From Lachnospiraceae bacterium UBA1760 (GTDB lineage Bacteria; Bacillota; Clostridia; Lachnospirales; Lachnospiraceae), in assembly GCA_002314775.1 (NCBI GenBank), contig DCHE01000066.1, forward strand, positions 1-45,053: a DNA stretch of 45,053 nucleotides, given 5' to 3'. Below, piece after piece: positions 35,501-42,208 of the stretch. Within the stretch, counting starts at the first letter, position 1, and every line of letters starts with the position of its first letter. The notes under the pieces are model-generated. The model was not told where the DNA came from. It was given only the letters and a program-made list of their open reading frames with translations, and did no database searches. A program made the position numbers and the translations under genes.

Positions 35501-37088
35501 CTAAATGCTTATCATTTCGATTTTTCTCCTGCTTTTCCTCTCTTTTCGAGAACTCATTGTAAAGGTACTCAAAAATGATTTTCTTACTATCATCATCACA
35601 TACGATATTTCTTGAATTGATATCCTCATTCTGGATATATGGAAGGAATCTGAACTTGTTCACAATTCCCGCATTCTTTTCATCTACAATGAGAAACATA
35701 TTAACATCAGTATAGAAATGTCTTGCAACGATGTCAGAAACCATAATCTTAAGTAATTCATGTCTAGCTTCAAGGGTGCCCACCACACCAACAGCATTCA
35801 GTTCCTTAAGACTAACAACTACTGGCACATCATTTACAAATTTATACTTATCATACAGGTTTTTAGGCTTCTCCTGAAGGTCATCATCAATCTCAAGCTT
35901 TTCCTGCTTTTTATAGTTAATCTTCTTTACAGCCTTGACACTGCCTGTTCCAAGCTTAACGCTGAGGAAATCTTCATCCTCTGGACGTCTGTCAAAAAGA
36001 TCTGGCGAAAAGCAGTCAAGTCTCTCCATCTCCTTACTCTTAGGAATATAAATCTGATTTAATACTTCTCTCTCCTTATTTCTGGCAAGACCTATCTCCT
36101 GATCCTTTCTTGCAACGTAAGCATTATACTTTTCAACTCTCTCCGCAGATTTTTTCTTGAAATCCTTCTTGCTCTGAATCACTCCCGCGATGGTTGTGAT
36201 AATTGCCATCACACCAGAAATAATACTGAAAATAATCATACTGCCGCCCATGAATGCCATAAGCCCCGATGTAAGAAGCATACCAAAAGCAGGTAGCAGA
36301 TTCATAAAAAGATGACTCTCTGGTTTTTCCTGTTTTGCCGGAGGATCTAGAATCTCAATCTCCTTCTCGTCGAGAGACAGCTTCACCCTGGTATTTCTAT
36401 GAAATTTTGGATAATTGTTTTGATTTGGGTAATCCGATACTCTCAGGCCACTGACTGATAAGTCATTTCTTATCTCTGTCCATAGGGCTCCCGACTTATA
36501 ATAGAAATAGAAGTCGGAAATTGAAAAGAAGTCTCCCTCTTTTATGATTTCGTTATTTGCGGCCTTGTTACCGTTACGACATACACCGTAGGTTGTGTTT
36601 CTTATGGACAGCCTTAAGCCACCCGCTTGTTTAATTAACTCAACCTGGTCATTGTAGATATATTGACTTTTTAAAATGATATTGTTGCCATTGCCAGAGC
36701 CAATACTAATTGTATTCTGGCTGCCTATATCAATCTTTCTTTCGTATTTTTTGTTTTCGGAGTCAAAATCAACATTGAACTCAACTGTGAAAACTACGTT
36801 GTTTGAGCCCTGGTATTTAACCTCAAAGCTCTCACCATGTGTTACCTGCCTTGTAAAAAGCTTAACAGTATCACCCTTTGATATATAAAGGTTATCGGAA
36901 CAGGTTACTGTCCAGACATTGTTCGTATTGAGGAAGCAAATCCTTACATCCTCGAAGAAAAGCTCTCTTCTTAATCTGAAGTTACAATCAACGGTAGTAC
37001 CTATGCTGTAGGACATGGCATCAAAGGGAATGCTTACTTCTCTATATAAATTCTTGCTGGTAATTGATACCCTGTATTGATTAATCAT
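32583..37088 (-). CDS. essC: EssC, T7SSb motor ATPase
   Basis: 1501-residue membrane ATPase which powers export. Two N-terminal FHA-like domains (about 1-240) precede a hydrophobic hairpin (about 260-305, MNLLPAFGMLLTSGLMAFMGG) and three FtsK/SpoIIIE-type ATPase domains. The first is canonical (VAGTTGSGKSEILQ near residue 690, with LVIIVDEFAEL). The second has GSSQYGKTNMLQ near residue 1020 but a DN Walker B (YVFIDNLTAL). The third is degenerate (GKQGTGHKN near 1305, Lys of the P loop shifted, with LLMLIINNND). This gradient is normal in EssC. The start is ATG 37088 after GAGGTGGCAT; the GTG at 37100 would overlap the yukD stop. Only three FHA/ATPase modules and no EssB or EsaA gene are next to it. 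Confidence 0.95.
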   Translation of the reverse strand: MINQYRVSITSKNLYREVSIPFDAMSYSIGTTVDCNFRLRRELFFEDVRICFLNTNNVWTVTCSDNLYISKGDTVKLFTRQVTHGESFEVKYQGSNNVVFTVEFNVDFDSENKKYERKIDIGSQNTISIGSGNGNNIILKSQYIYNDQVELIKQAGGLRLSIRNTTYGVCRNGNKAANNEIIKEGDFFSISDFYFYYKSGALWTEIRNDLSVSGLRVSDYPNQNNYPKFHRNTRVKLSLDEKEIEILDPPAKQEKPESHLFMNLLPAFGMLLTSGLMAFMGGSMIIFSIISGVMAIITTIAGVIQSKKDFKKKSAERVEKYNAYVARKDQEIGLARNKEREVLNQIYIPKSKEMERLDCFSPDLFDRRPEDEDFLSVKLGTGSVKAVKKINYKKQEKLEIDDDLQEKPKNLYDKYKFVNDVPVVVSLKELNAVGVVGTLEARHELLKIMVSDIVARHFYTDVNMFLIVDEKNAGIVNKFRFLPYIQNEDINSRNIVCDDDSKKIIFEYLYNEFSKREEKQEKNRNDKHLVLFFYDQCGLMQHPISRYIDKAKSINVTFVFFGNHRNDIPMGCGKLINIFDSSSAQLVDVNESKKSVNFSFEKVTDYEIECISNKLASVETDEVSLEGSLTKNINLFKLLNIFGAEDLNLEERWNSTQVYKSMSVPLGVSKTGVVYLDLHDKAHGPHGLVAGTTGSGKSEILQTYILSIATYFHPYEVAFVIIDFKGGGMVNQFRELPHLLGAITNIDGKEIDRSLKSIKAELQKRQRYFAEADVNHIDKYIQKYKAGEVKEPLPHLVIIVDEFAELKAEQPDFMKELISAARIGRSLGVHLILATQKPAGQVDEQIWSNSRFKLCLKVQGPEDSNEVLKSPLAAEIKEPGRAYLQVGNNEIFELFQSAYSGASEKAMDNLVKPFKVSEVSSSGRRNLIFEQKKAQGGETGRSQLDAIVEYVHDFCDSRSIKRLPNICLPSLEKTISFDPNKYDIRNPLMDIGIYDDPDNQYQGPAYIDIDTKNTLIIGSSQYGKTNMLQLLIREIATKYSPNEAEMYILDFGSMVLKTFEKLSHVGGVVCASDDEKLKNLFKLLSEEVFTRKEKIVSVGVSSFSAYCEAGYRDIPRIYVFIDNLTALMELYLEDDDSLLVFLREGISVGITFVIANNASSGISYKYISNFANMIALYNNDIGEYSNIFDRPQIQPECTPGRMILSIDKTIYEAQSYLAFQGVKEIDRAKDINAFIDDINARNEGKKAKVIPFIPKLLTKEELKENYLAEYQDYMLPLGLNYEDVLPEVLDISRLGVIGISGKQGTGHKNLIAYMLSTMDENKDTCPVSVTIIDDVNRRFEEFKDYSIVSKYTLDYKQVGSVIESYYNTLEKRYDEMYETDSSNKKKTLLMLIINNNDAAKQIADDYEIMDKYREIVSAYKDMGVCIIFSNYPNQEISYSAPEPLQKIKSDRHLIYMGSLNELKIIDVSYDEARKYKKKSTIGDAFYINDSEMHKIKVVKHI

Positions 37089-37096
37089 ATGCCACC

Positions 37097-37348
37097 TCAC
37101 TCAGTAAAGTTTATAATGCTGCCATTTCTTATTCCTGTCTCAGCTAATATCTTGTTTCCTCTAAGAAGAGCAATTGGATTCTCCATCTGAAGATGACACT
37201 TTGTAATGTCTTCCGTGTCAATCCCAAGGTTATAGGCCTGATTTAGGGCTCTTACTAAGTCCCTGGCAGTTATATCGAGAGGGACCTCTATGTCATATGA
37301 TAATCTTTTATTTACAATGTTGAATATTACAACAACCTTGTTTTCCAT
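37097..37348 (-). CDS. yukD: YukD/EsaB ubiquitin-like T7SS protein
   Basis: 83 residues with a ubiquitin-like beta-grasp pattern (KVVVIFNIVNKRLSYDIEVP, then a helix DLVRALNQAYN, and a final NGSIINF). YukD/EsaB is a small cytoplasmic component of T7SSb that regulates or assists secretion and has no ubiquitin-like conjugation Gly-Gly. It lies 8 bp upstream of the essC start, so it is co-translated with it. Confidence 0.9.
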   Translation of the reverse strand: MENKVVVIFNIVNKRLSYDIEVPLDITARDLVRALNQAYNLGIDTEDITKCHLQMENPIALLRGNKILAETGIRNGSIINFTE

Positions 37349-37402
37349 TAATTAAATGCCTCCCCTCTTATCTCTTTTATGTTTATGCCTGCCTTATATA
37401 GT

Positions 37403-38458
37403 CTATCCTATCAAAAATGCAGTCTTTCTTATTCCCGGCTTTTGGACAATATCCTTACTGCTTATTGTCATGTCTGATGCGAACTCCTCAATGTACTCGC
37501 TCACATAGTAATTGATATTTATCTCCCCTGAAGTGAGCGCATTGTATCTGTCTTTACTAAACCTGTTGCATATAAATGTGTACTTCTCCGGAGTTACTCC
37601 ATTCAGATTGGAAATGAGATTATTAGTTGTCTGAATGTCATATAGACTTTGACCTGTAACAACAACCACCTTGTCTGCAATGTCGTACAATCTCGCTGTA
37701 TTCTCATCAAAGGCATTCTCAACGTCAACTATAATGTAATCAAAATCCCTGCTTGCCTTTGCAGATTCAACTATCATATTATATGCAGCAAAGCTGATTC
37801 CAAGAGAAACAATTGCTGCCTTAAAAGGTGGAAGATAACTGAAATCCTCTCGCCTTATAACGTGCTTTATCTCATTATATATGTTAGGGGTCGGATTCAT
37901 AAGCCTTGCATAGACATCCGATGCACTTATCGGAGTAGCATTTGCCATAAAATACTGAAACATCTGAAGTCTGGCTGCATTTAGATAAAGTACTTTTTTA
38001 TGAATCTGAGACATACTTCCTGCTATTCCAAGTGCCACAGTAGTTTTTCCTGCTCCTCCAGTAGCTGAGGTAACAAGGACAATCTGTGTCTCCTTTGGAG
38101 CATTTGCGGAATTATCGAGCACTCCTCTGCTCTTGCCGCGAATCTCATAAAAGATTTCCTTGATATTAGAATACTTATCGAGAATGTTGACATTTTCCTC
38201 GTATGTGGCTTCGTCCTTTGTCTCTTTAAGTACAAATAAGCTTGATATGTTGTGCCTCAAAAGCTGTACAGTGTAGAATTCCTCCGAAACAATAAGTATC
38301 TCAATTGTCCTTGGTGAGGAAAAATAGCTGTCAAAGTATTCCTTACTAGTGATAACCTCAATGTCTATACTGTTGAAATACTCCTCAATAAATCTCAGCT
38401 GAAATGTAAGCACGTATTTTTCATCTGCGTCTGCAATTATTACCTTAGGTTTGCTCAT
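37403..38458 (-). CDS. CpaE/TadZ-like ATPase with pseudo-receiver domain, T7SS-linked
   Basis: 351 residues. The N-terminal 115 or so look like a receiver fold (KVIIADADEKYVLTF, then EILIVSEEFYT), but the usual phospho-acceptor Asp is replaced, so it is probably a pseudo-receiver. The rest is a MinD/ParA-type ATPase with SATGGAGKTTVALGIA as deviant P loop (signature Lys of KGGxGKT is Thr) and DYIIVDVENAF as Walker A'/B. The layout matches CpaE/TadZ, which place pilus machines at the pole or membrane. The start is ATG 38458 after CAGGAGATACAT, the frame opens at a TTG. Lying inside a T7SS operon, it may localise the EssC complex. It is not a standard T7SSb component. Confidence 0.8.
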   Translation of the reverse strand: MSKPKVIIADADEKYVLTFQLRFIEEYFNSIDIEVITSKEYFDSYFSSPRTIEILIVSEEFYTVQLLRHNISSLFVLKETKDEATYEENVNILDKYSNIKEIFYEIRGKSRGVLDNSANAPKETQIVLVTSATGGAGKTTVALGIAGSMSQIHKKVLYLNAARLQMFQYFMANATPISASDVYARLMNPTPNIYNEIKHVIRREDFSYLPPFKAAIVSLGISFAAYNMIVESAKASRDFDYIIVDVENAFDENTARLYDIADKVVVVTGQSLYDIQTTNNLISNLNGVTPEKYTFICNRFSKDRYNALTSGEININYYVSEYIEEFASDMTISSKDIVQKPGIRKTAFLIG

Positions 38459-38488
38459 ATATGTATCTCCTGCCAACTTGCACTCTGC

Positions 38489-39721
38489 TTAAACAACCTG
38501 AAAGGCCTGATTAGCCAGGCTTATCATATCGCCTTTTTTTATCTTTACCTTCTGACCAGCATTAACCTTAATTCCGTTAACAAAGGTTCCATTCGAACTA
38601 TTCTCATCGATAATATAGAACCCTGAATCAGTCTTATAGATTGTACAATGCTTTCTGCTGATTGCATTATTTCCATCAATCACATAGTCAGACTGGGCAC
38701 GATTCTTGCCTATGGTTATCCTATCTCTGTTCAGGAGAATCTCAAGTCTGACTGATGAATTCACCGCAACAAGCTTTAGTCCTGTCTGATATGACGAAGC
38801 AAATGCTGACGCTCCACTGTTTACAGCAGTGTTAACTGAAGAAGTCCCTGCCTTCTTGTCTCCCATATTTATTATAAGATTCCTCGAGCCCTTTACAGTT
38901 CCTGTGGTTCCAGTACTACTAGTTAAACCTGAGGCTGTTCCTTTATCCCCTGCCCACGAAGCTGCTCCACCAGAGCTTCTTGCTCCCCAGTCAGCCATTG
39001 GGACCCCGCCTTTTATTATCTCTGTAAAGCCTGCACTACTGTTATCAACGCCTACGCTCGAGGTGACACGACTTGACACTGTATGGCCTGTTGCTCCAAT
39101 TCCAGATGCTCCACCTAAATCAAGCGATGTTGCACCACTTAATTTGATGCCTCCCCTTCTCACACTCTTAAGTGTATTATTAATTTCCGCGATTGACATT
39201 GAATTGTTGGCAAGATTTTGAGCAAGCCTGTTGACATCCGGATATGTTCCATGAATATTCTCATTAATAATCTGAATAATGCCTGATCTAAGTTCAAACT
39301 CAAATGAGGAATAATCTGTAAATACACTACAATTAAGTGGAACATAAACCAGCTTAACCTTGTTAGTACTTGTATCTACAAACACCTTGTCCCAGGACAG
39401 GTCAATATTCTGTACATACAAAAATCCGTTGTTATAAGTCTCAATGATTGCATCAAATATACTCGTAACAACCGTAAGAAATGTATCCGGGTCAAGCTTT
39501 CCAAGCATAGAAGCTACAGATTTATAGCCATCAGTAAGGTACATAATCTCAAGCTTACCATTGATTGCTGTGGTCATACACTTTACAAAAACCTCACTAG
39601 CCTGATTTATCAATACCTTATATGAGGTGTTGTCAAACATGTTATTATCACTTAGCACATATCCAAAGCTATTTCCAATTTTCAGTTCCTGAATCATCTC
39701 ACTATCCTTAAATGATAACAT
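38489..39721 (-). CDS. DUF6382-like/FHA protein, first gene of the T7SS operon
   Basis: 410 residues. The N-terminal 200 or so have a pattern seen in DUF6382 proteins (GNSFGYVLSDNN, LEIMYLTDGYKSV, KVFVDTSTNKVKLVYVPLN). A Ser/Gly/Thr/Ala-rich linker of about 100 residues follows, then a clear C-terminal FHA domain (ITIGKNRAQSDYVIDG, ISRKHCTIY, IDENSSNGTFVNG), which binds phospho-threonine. There is no membrane segment. It begins at ATG 39721 after GAGGTGGGT and has a promoter at 39801-39829. The lobe-like region with NIDLSWDKVFVD is faintly reminiscent of a pseudokinase, as in EssB, but this is only an inference. Confidence 0.75.
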   Translation of the reverse strand: MLSFKDSEMIQELKIGNSFGYVLSDNNMFDNTSYKVLINQASEVFVKCMTTAINGKLEIMYLTDGYKSVASMLGKLDPDTFLTVVTSIFDAIIETYNNGFLYVQNIDLSWDKVFVDTSTNKVKLVYVPLNCSVFTDYSSFEFELRSGIIQIINENIHGTYPDVNRLAQNLANNSMSIAEINNTLKSVRRGGIKLSGATSLDLGGASGIGATGHTVSSRVTSSVGVDNSSAGFTEIIKGGVPMADWGARSSGGAASWAGDKGTASGLTSSTGTTGTVKGSRNLIINMGDKKAGTSSVNTAVNSGASAFASSYQTGLKLVAVNSSVRLEILLNRDRITIGKNRAQSDYVIDGNNAISRKHCTIYKTDSGFYIIDENSSNGTFVNGIKVNAGQKVKIKKGDMISLANQAFQVV

Positions 39722-39800
39722 ACCCACCTCTTCAACACTTGTCTATTATTTTTGACTAATTTGCATATATTATTATCTATTTTTGCATTTTTCTAAACAT

Positions 39801-39829
39801 ATTCTACAATAAATAATATTCTTTATCAA
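39801..39829 (-). promoter_or_regulatory. Promoter of the T7SS operon
   Basis: On the minus strand TTGATA (39824-39829) and TAGAAT (39801-39806) are 17 bp apart, with a leader of about 75 bases to the first gene. No gene between here and 28782 on the minus strand has another obvious strong promoter, so one long transcript is likely. Confidence 0.65.
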
Positions 39830-39856
39830 TATATTTTTTATCATATCATATAAAAA

Positions 39857-39881
39857 GAGCAGCGCACTAATTGCACTGCTC
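39857..39881 (-). terminator. Terminator of trmL
   Basis: GAGCAGCGCA pairs with TGCACTGCTC (39857-39866 with 39872-39881) with one G-T pair that forms only on the minus strand, followed there by TTTTTATATG. It lies 17 bp after the trmL stop and ends transcription from the housekeeping genes before the T7SS promoter. Confidence 0.85.
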
Positions 39882-39897
39882 TCCTTATATTTTTCAC

Positions 39898-40389
39898 TTA
39901 CCATTTAAGTCTGTGAAGCTCTCCGGTCTTCTCAAGACCTGTGAAGCCCTGCTTCATTGCAGCCTCGTAGGCCACAATTGCAACCGAATTGGAAAGATTA
40001 AGCGATCTGATTTCCGGATACATAGGGATTCTTACGCATCTGTCAGGATTTTCTACAAGTATCTCCTCTGGTATTCCAGCACTTTCCTTTCCAAACATGA
40101 TATAACTGCCATCCTCATAAGGAACCTCGTTATATACATGCTTAGCTTTTGTTGTTGCCATGTAAATTATTGCATTAGGATTCTTGGCAAGAAAGTCCTC
40201 GTAATCAACGTAGGTTCTGACATCTAACTTATCCCAATAATCGAGTCCGGCACGTTTTACACTCTTCTCAGAGATACTAAAACCAAGTGGTTCGATTAAG
40301 TGGAGCACTGCTCCGAGCGCAACACAGGTTCTTCCGATATTTCCTGTATTTGCGGGGATTTCAGGCTCGTGTAATACAATATTTATCAT
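39898..40389 (-). CDS. trmL: TrmL, tRNA (cytidine/uridine-34 2'-O) methyltransferase
   Basis: 163-residue SPOUT-family enzyme which methylates the wobble base of certain leucine tRNAs with S-adenosylmethionine. Motifs are EPEIPANTGNIGRTC near the N-terminus, then IMFGKESAGIPEEIL and the knot segment IPMYPEIRSLNLSNSVAIV. The start ATG 40389 follows AGGAGGAAAT; an upstream in-frame extension has no ribosome binding site. It may be co-transcribed with the aminotransferase gene upstream, although a hairpin separates the two. Confidence 0.95.
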   Translation of the reverse strand: MINIVLHEPEIPANTGNIGRTCVALGAVLHLIEPLGFSISEKSVKRAGLDYWDKLDVRTYVDYEDFLAKNPNAIIYMATTKAKHVYNEVPYEDGSYIMFGKESAGIPEEILVENPDRCVRIPMYPEIRSLNLSNSVAIVAYEAAMKQGFTGLEKTGELHRLKW

Positions 40390-40405
40390 ATTTCCTCCTA
40401 ATAAT

Positions 40406-40431
40406 AGTGCCATGTCAAACGACATGGCACT
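40406..40431 (-). other. Hairpin between the aminotransferase gene and trmL
   Basis: A perfect 11-bp stem AGTGCCATGTC / GACATGGCACT with loop AAAC. On the minus strand it is followed by ATTATTAGGAGG, so the T content is low and the ribosome binding site of trmL starts right after. Partial attenuation or mRNA processing is more likely than complete termination. Confidence 0.6.
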
Positions 40432-40449
40432 ATGTGTTTTTCCTATATT

Positions 40450-41625
40450 TTACTGCTTGTCAGCTCTAAGCTTTCCTATGAATCTCTCGATTCTTCCCAT
40501 AGCCTCTCTCAGCTGATCAATTGAATATGCGTAAGATATTCTGAGGAAGCCCTCGCCGCAGTCACCAAAGGCTGTACCTGGTACTACTGCAAGCTTCTCC
40601 TCCATAAGAAGTCTTGTTGCAAACTCATCACTTGTGATTCCAAATTCCTTTATGCAAGGGAAGATGTAGAATGCACCAAATGGCTCGAAGCAAGGAATGT
40701 TCATCTCTGAAAGTCTTCTCATAAGGTACTTACGTCTCTGATCGTAGGAATCTCTCATCTTAGCGATATCCTTATCACCCTCTCTGATAGCTGAAACAGC
40801 TGCATACTGGCTTGTTGTTGGAGCGCACATGATTGCGAACTGATGAATCTTTGTCATCTGCTGACAAATCATCTCTGGAGCAAGTGCATATCCAAGTCTC
40901 CAGCCTGTCATGGCATAAGCCTTAGAGAAACCATTTATGATGATTGTCCTCTCAGCCATTCCTGGAAGTGAGCCGATTGTACAGTGAGTCTCATCACCAT
41001 AAGTAAGCTCTGAATAAATCTCATCTGAAATAACTATGATATCCTTCTCGATACAAAGCTCAGCGATTGGAAGTAAGTCCTCTCTTCTCATAATCGCACC
41101 GGTTGGATTGTTTGGATATGAAAGGATAAGAACCTTTGTCTTATCTGTAATTGCAGCGCTAAGTTCTTCCTTGGTGAGTCTGAACTGATTCTCGTTCTTA
41201 AGCGAGATTGTAACAGGAACTCCGCCTGCAAGCTGAACACATGGAACGTATGATACGTAGCATGGCTCTGGAATAATAACCTCATCGCCTGGATTAAGGA
41301 GTGCACGAAGTGCAACATCTATACCCTCACTACCACCAACTGTAATAAGACACTCAGTCTTAGAATTAAAATGTACCTCGTACTTTCTCTCGTACCATTT
41401 GCAGATTTCTGCTCTTAATTCAGCAAGTCCTGCATTTGATGTATAGAAGGTCTTTCCCTTCTCGAGGGCATATATACCCTCATCACAGATGTGCCATGGT
41501 GTATCGAAGTCTGGCTCACCAACACCGAGTGAAATTGCATCTGGCATCTCACTTACGATATCGAAAAACTTACGAATTCCTGATGGCTTCATATTAACTA
41601 CTACATTTGCTAATGGGTTTCTCAT
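40450..41625 (-). CDS. Class I/II aminotransferase (AspC/PatA-like)
   Basis: 391-residue PLP enzyme which moves an amino group between an amino acid and a 2-oxo acid. Family blocks are LGVGEPDFDTPWHI, SYPNNPTGAIM, VISDEIYSEL and NGFSKAYAMTGWRLGYA, in which the Lys binds PLP. The C-terminal RISYAYSIDQLREAM has the Arg that binds the substrate carboxylate. The start ATG 41625 overlaps the stop of the Lrp-type gene by four bases. It may act on aspartate, aromatic or branched substrates; the sequence does not decide. The overlap with a regulator of the Lrp family suggests amino-acid-responsive control. Confidence 0.93.
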   Translation of the reverse strand: MRNPLANVVVNMKPSGIRKFFDIVSEMPDAISLGVGEPDFDTPWHICDEGIYALEKGKTFYTSNAGLAELRAEICKWYERKYEVHFNSKTECLITVGGSEGIDVALRALLNPGDEVIIPEPCYVSYVPCVQLAGGVPVTISLKNENQFRLTKEELSAAITDKTKVLILSYPNNPTGAIMRREDLLPIAELCIEKDIIVISDEIYSELTYGDETHCTIGSLPGMAERTIIINGFSKAYAMTGWRLGYALAPEMICQQMTKIHQFAIMCAPTTSQYAAVSAIREGDKDIAKMRDSYDQRRKYLMRRLSEMNIPCFEPFGAFYIFPCIKEFGITSDEFATRLLMEEKLAVVPGTAFGDCGEGFLRISYAYSIDQLREAMGRIERFIGKLRADKQ

Positions 41626-42107
41626 GGCATTACCTGAATCCTTTCATCTTCTTTTTTCTTCTCGAACTCAACACCATGATCCTTGTACTTCTTTAATACG
41701 AAATGTGTAGAGGTGCTGAGCACTGACTCCATAGGTGCAATCTTCTCTGATACGAAGTGCGATACCTCCTTAAGAGTCTTTCCTTCAATAGTTACAATAA
41801 GATCTGAAGCTGAACCTGAAAGAAGGTAAACTGAATTTACCTCATCAAAGTTACTGATTCTCTCTGCAATTCTATCGAAGCCGCCACCTCTGATTGGTGA
41901 AATCTTTATCTCGATAAGTGCTGTTACTCTTTCTTCAGTCATCTTGTCCCAGTCGATCATTGTATGATAACCACAGATAATCTTTTCCTTCTCCATGGCT
42001 TTAATCTCGGCCGCGACTGCTGCCTCTTCTTTTCCAATCATTGCAGCGATATCTGCTACTGCAAGTCTTGAGTTGTGTTCCAAAAGATTTAGAATTTCTT
42101 CTCTCAT
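41622..42107 (-). CDS. Lrp/AsnC-family regulator
   Basis: 161 residues with an N-terminal helix-turn-helix (NLLEHNSRLAVADIAAMIGKEEAAV) and a RAM-type ligand domain (RVTALIEIKISP, VNSVYLLSGSASDLIVTIEG, ATH-like end). The start is taken at ATG 42107; the alternative at 42128 has no ribosome binding site. Coupled to the aminotransferase by ATGA overlap. A 7-bp inverted repeat upstream (42145-42170) is a candidate operator. The C-terminal charged tail is longer than usual. Confidence 0.92.
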   Translation of the reverse strand: MREEILNLLEHNSRLAVADIAAMIGKEEAAVAAEIKAMEKEKIICGYHTMIDWDKMTEERVTALIEIKISPIRGGGFDRIAERISNFDEVNSVYLLSGSASDLIVTIEGKTLKEVSHFVSEKIAPMESVLSTSTHFVLKKYKDHGVEFEKKKEDERIQVMP

Positions 42108-42144
42108 AAAATAGCACTTTCCTTTCATTTATTTATATATTGAA

Positions 42145-42170
42145 TTTCGCAAATATAAACACCTGCGAAA
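42145..42170. promoter_or_regulatory. Inverted repeat upstream of the Lrp gene, candidate operator
   Basis: TTTCGCA (42145-42151) and TGCGAAA (42164-42170) are separated by 12 bp, an overall size suited to an Lrp-type dimer. The repeat lies about 40 bp before the regulator start and after the HypE-like stop. It has no clear T run, so a terminator is less likely. Confidence 0.4.
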
Positions 42171-42208
42171 TCATTTTACCAAGTGTTTAGCGCCTTACAC
42201 GCTATTAT

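Noticed and set aside
42180..42208. Short stem near TAGCG/CGCTA after the HypE-like gene as a terminator
   Set aside because: Only five base pairs and no T run in the right direction, so it is not called.
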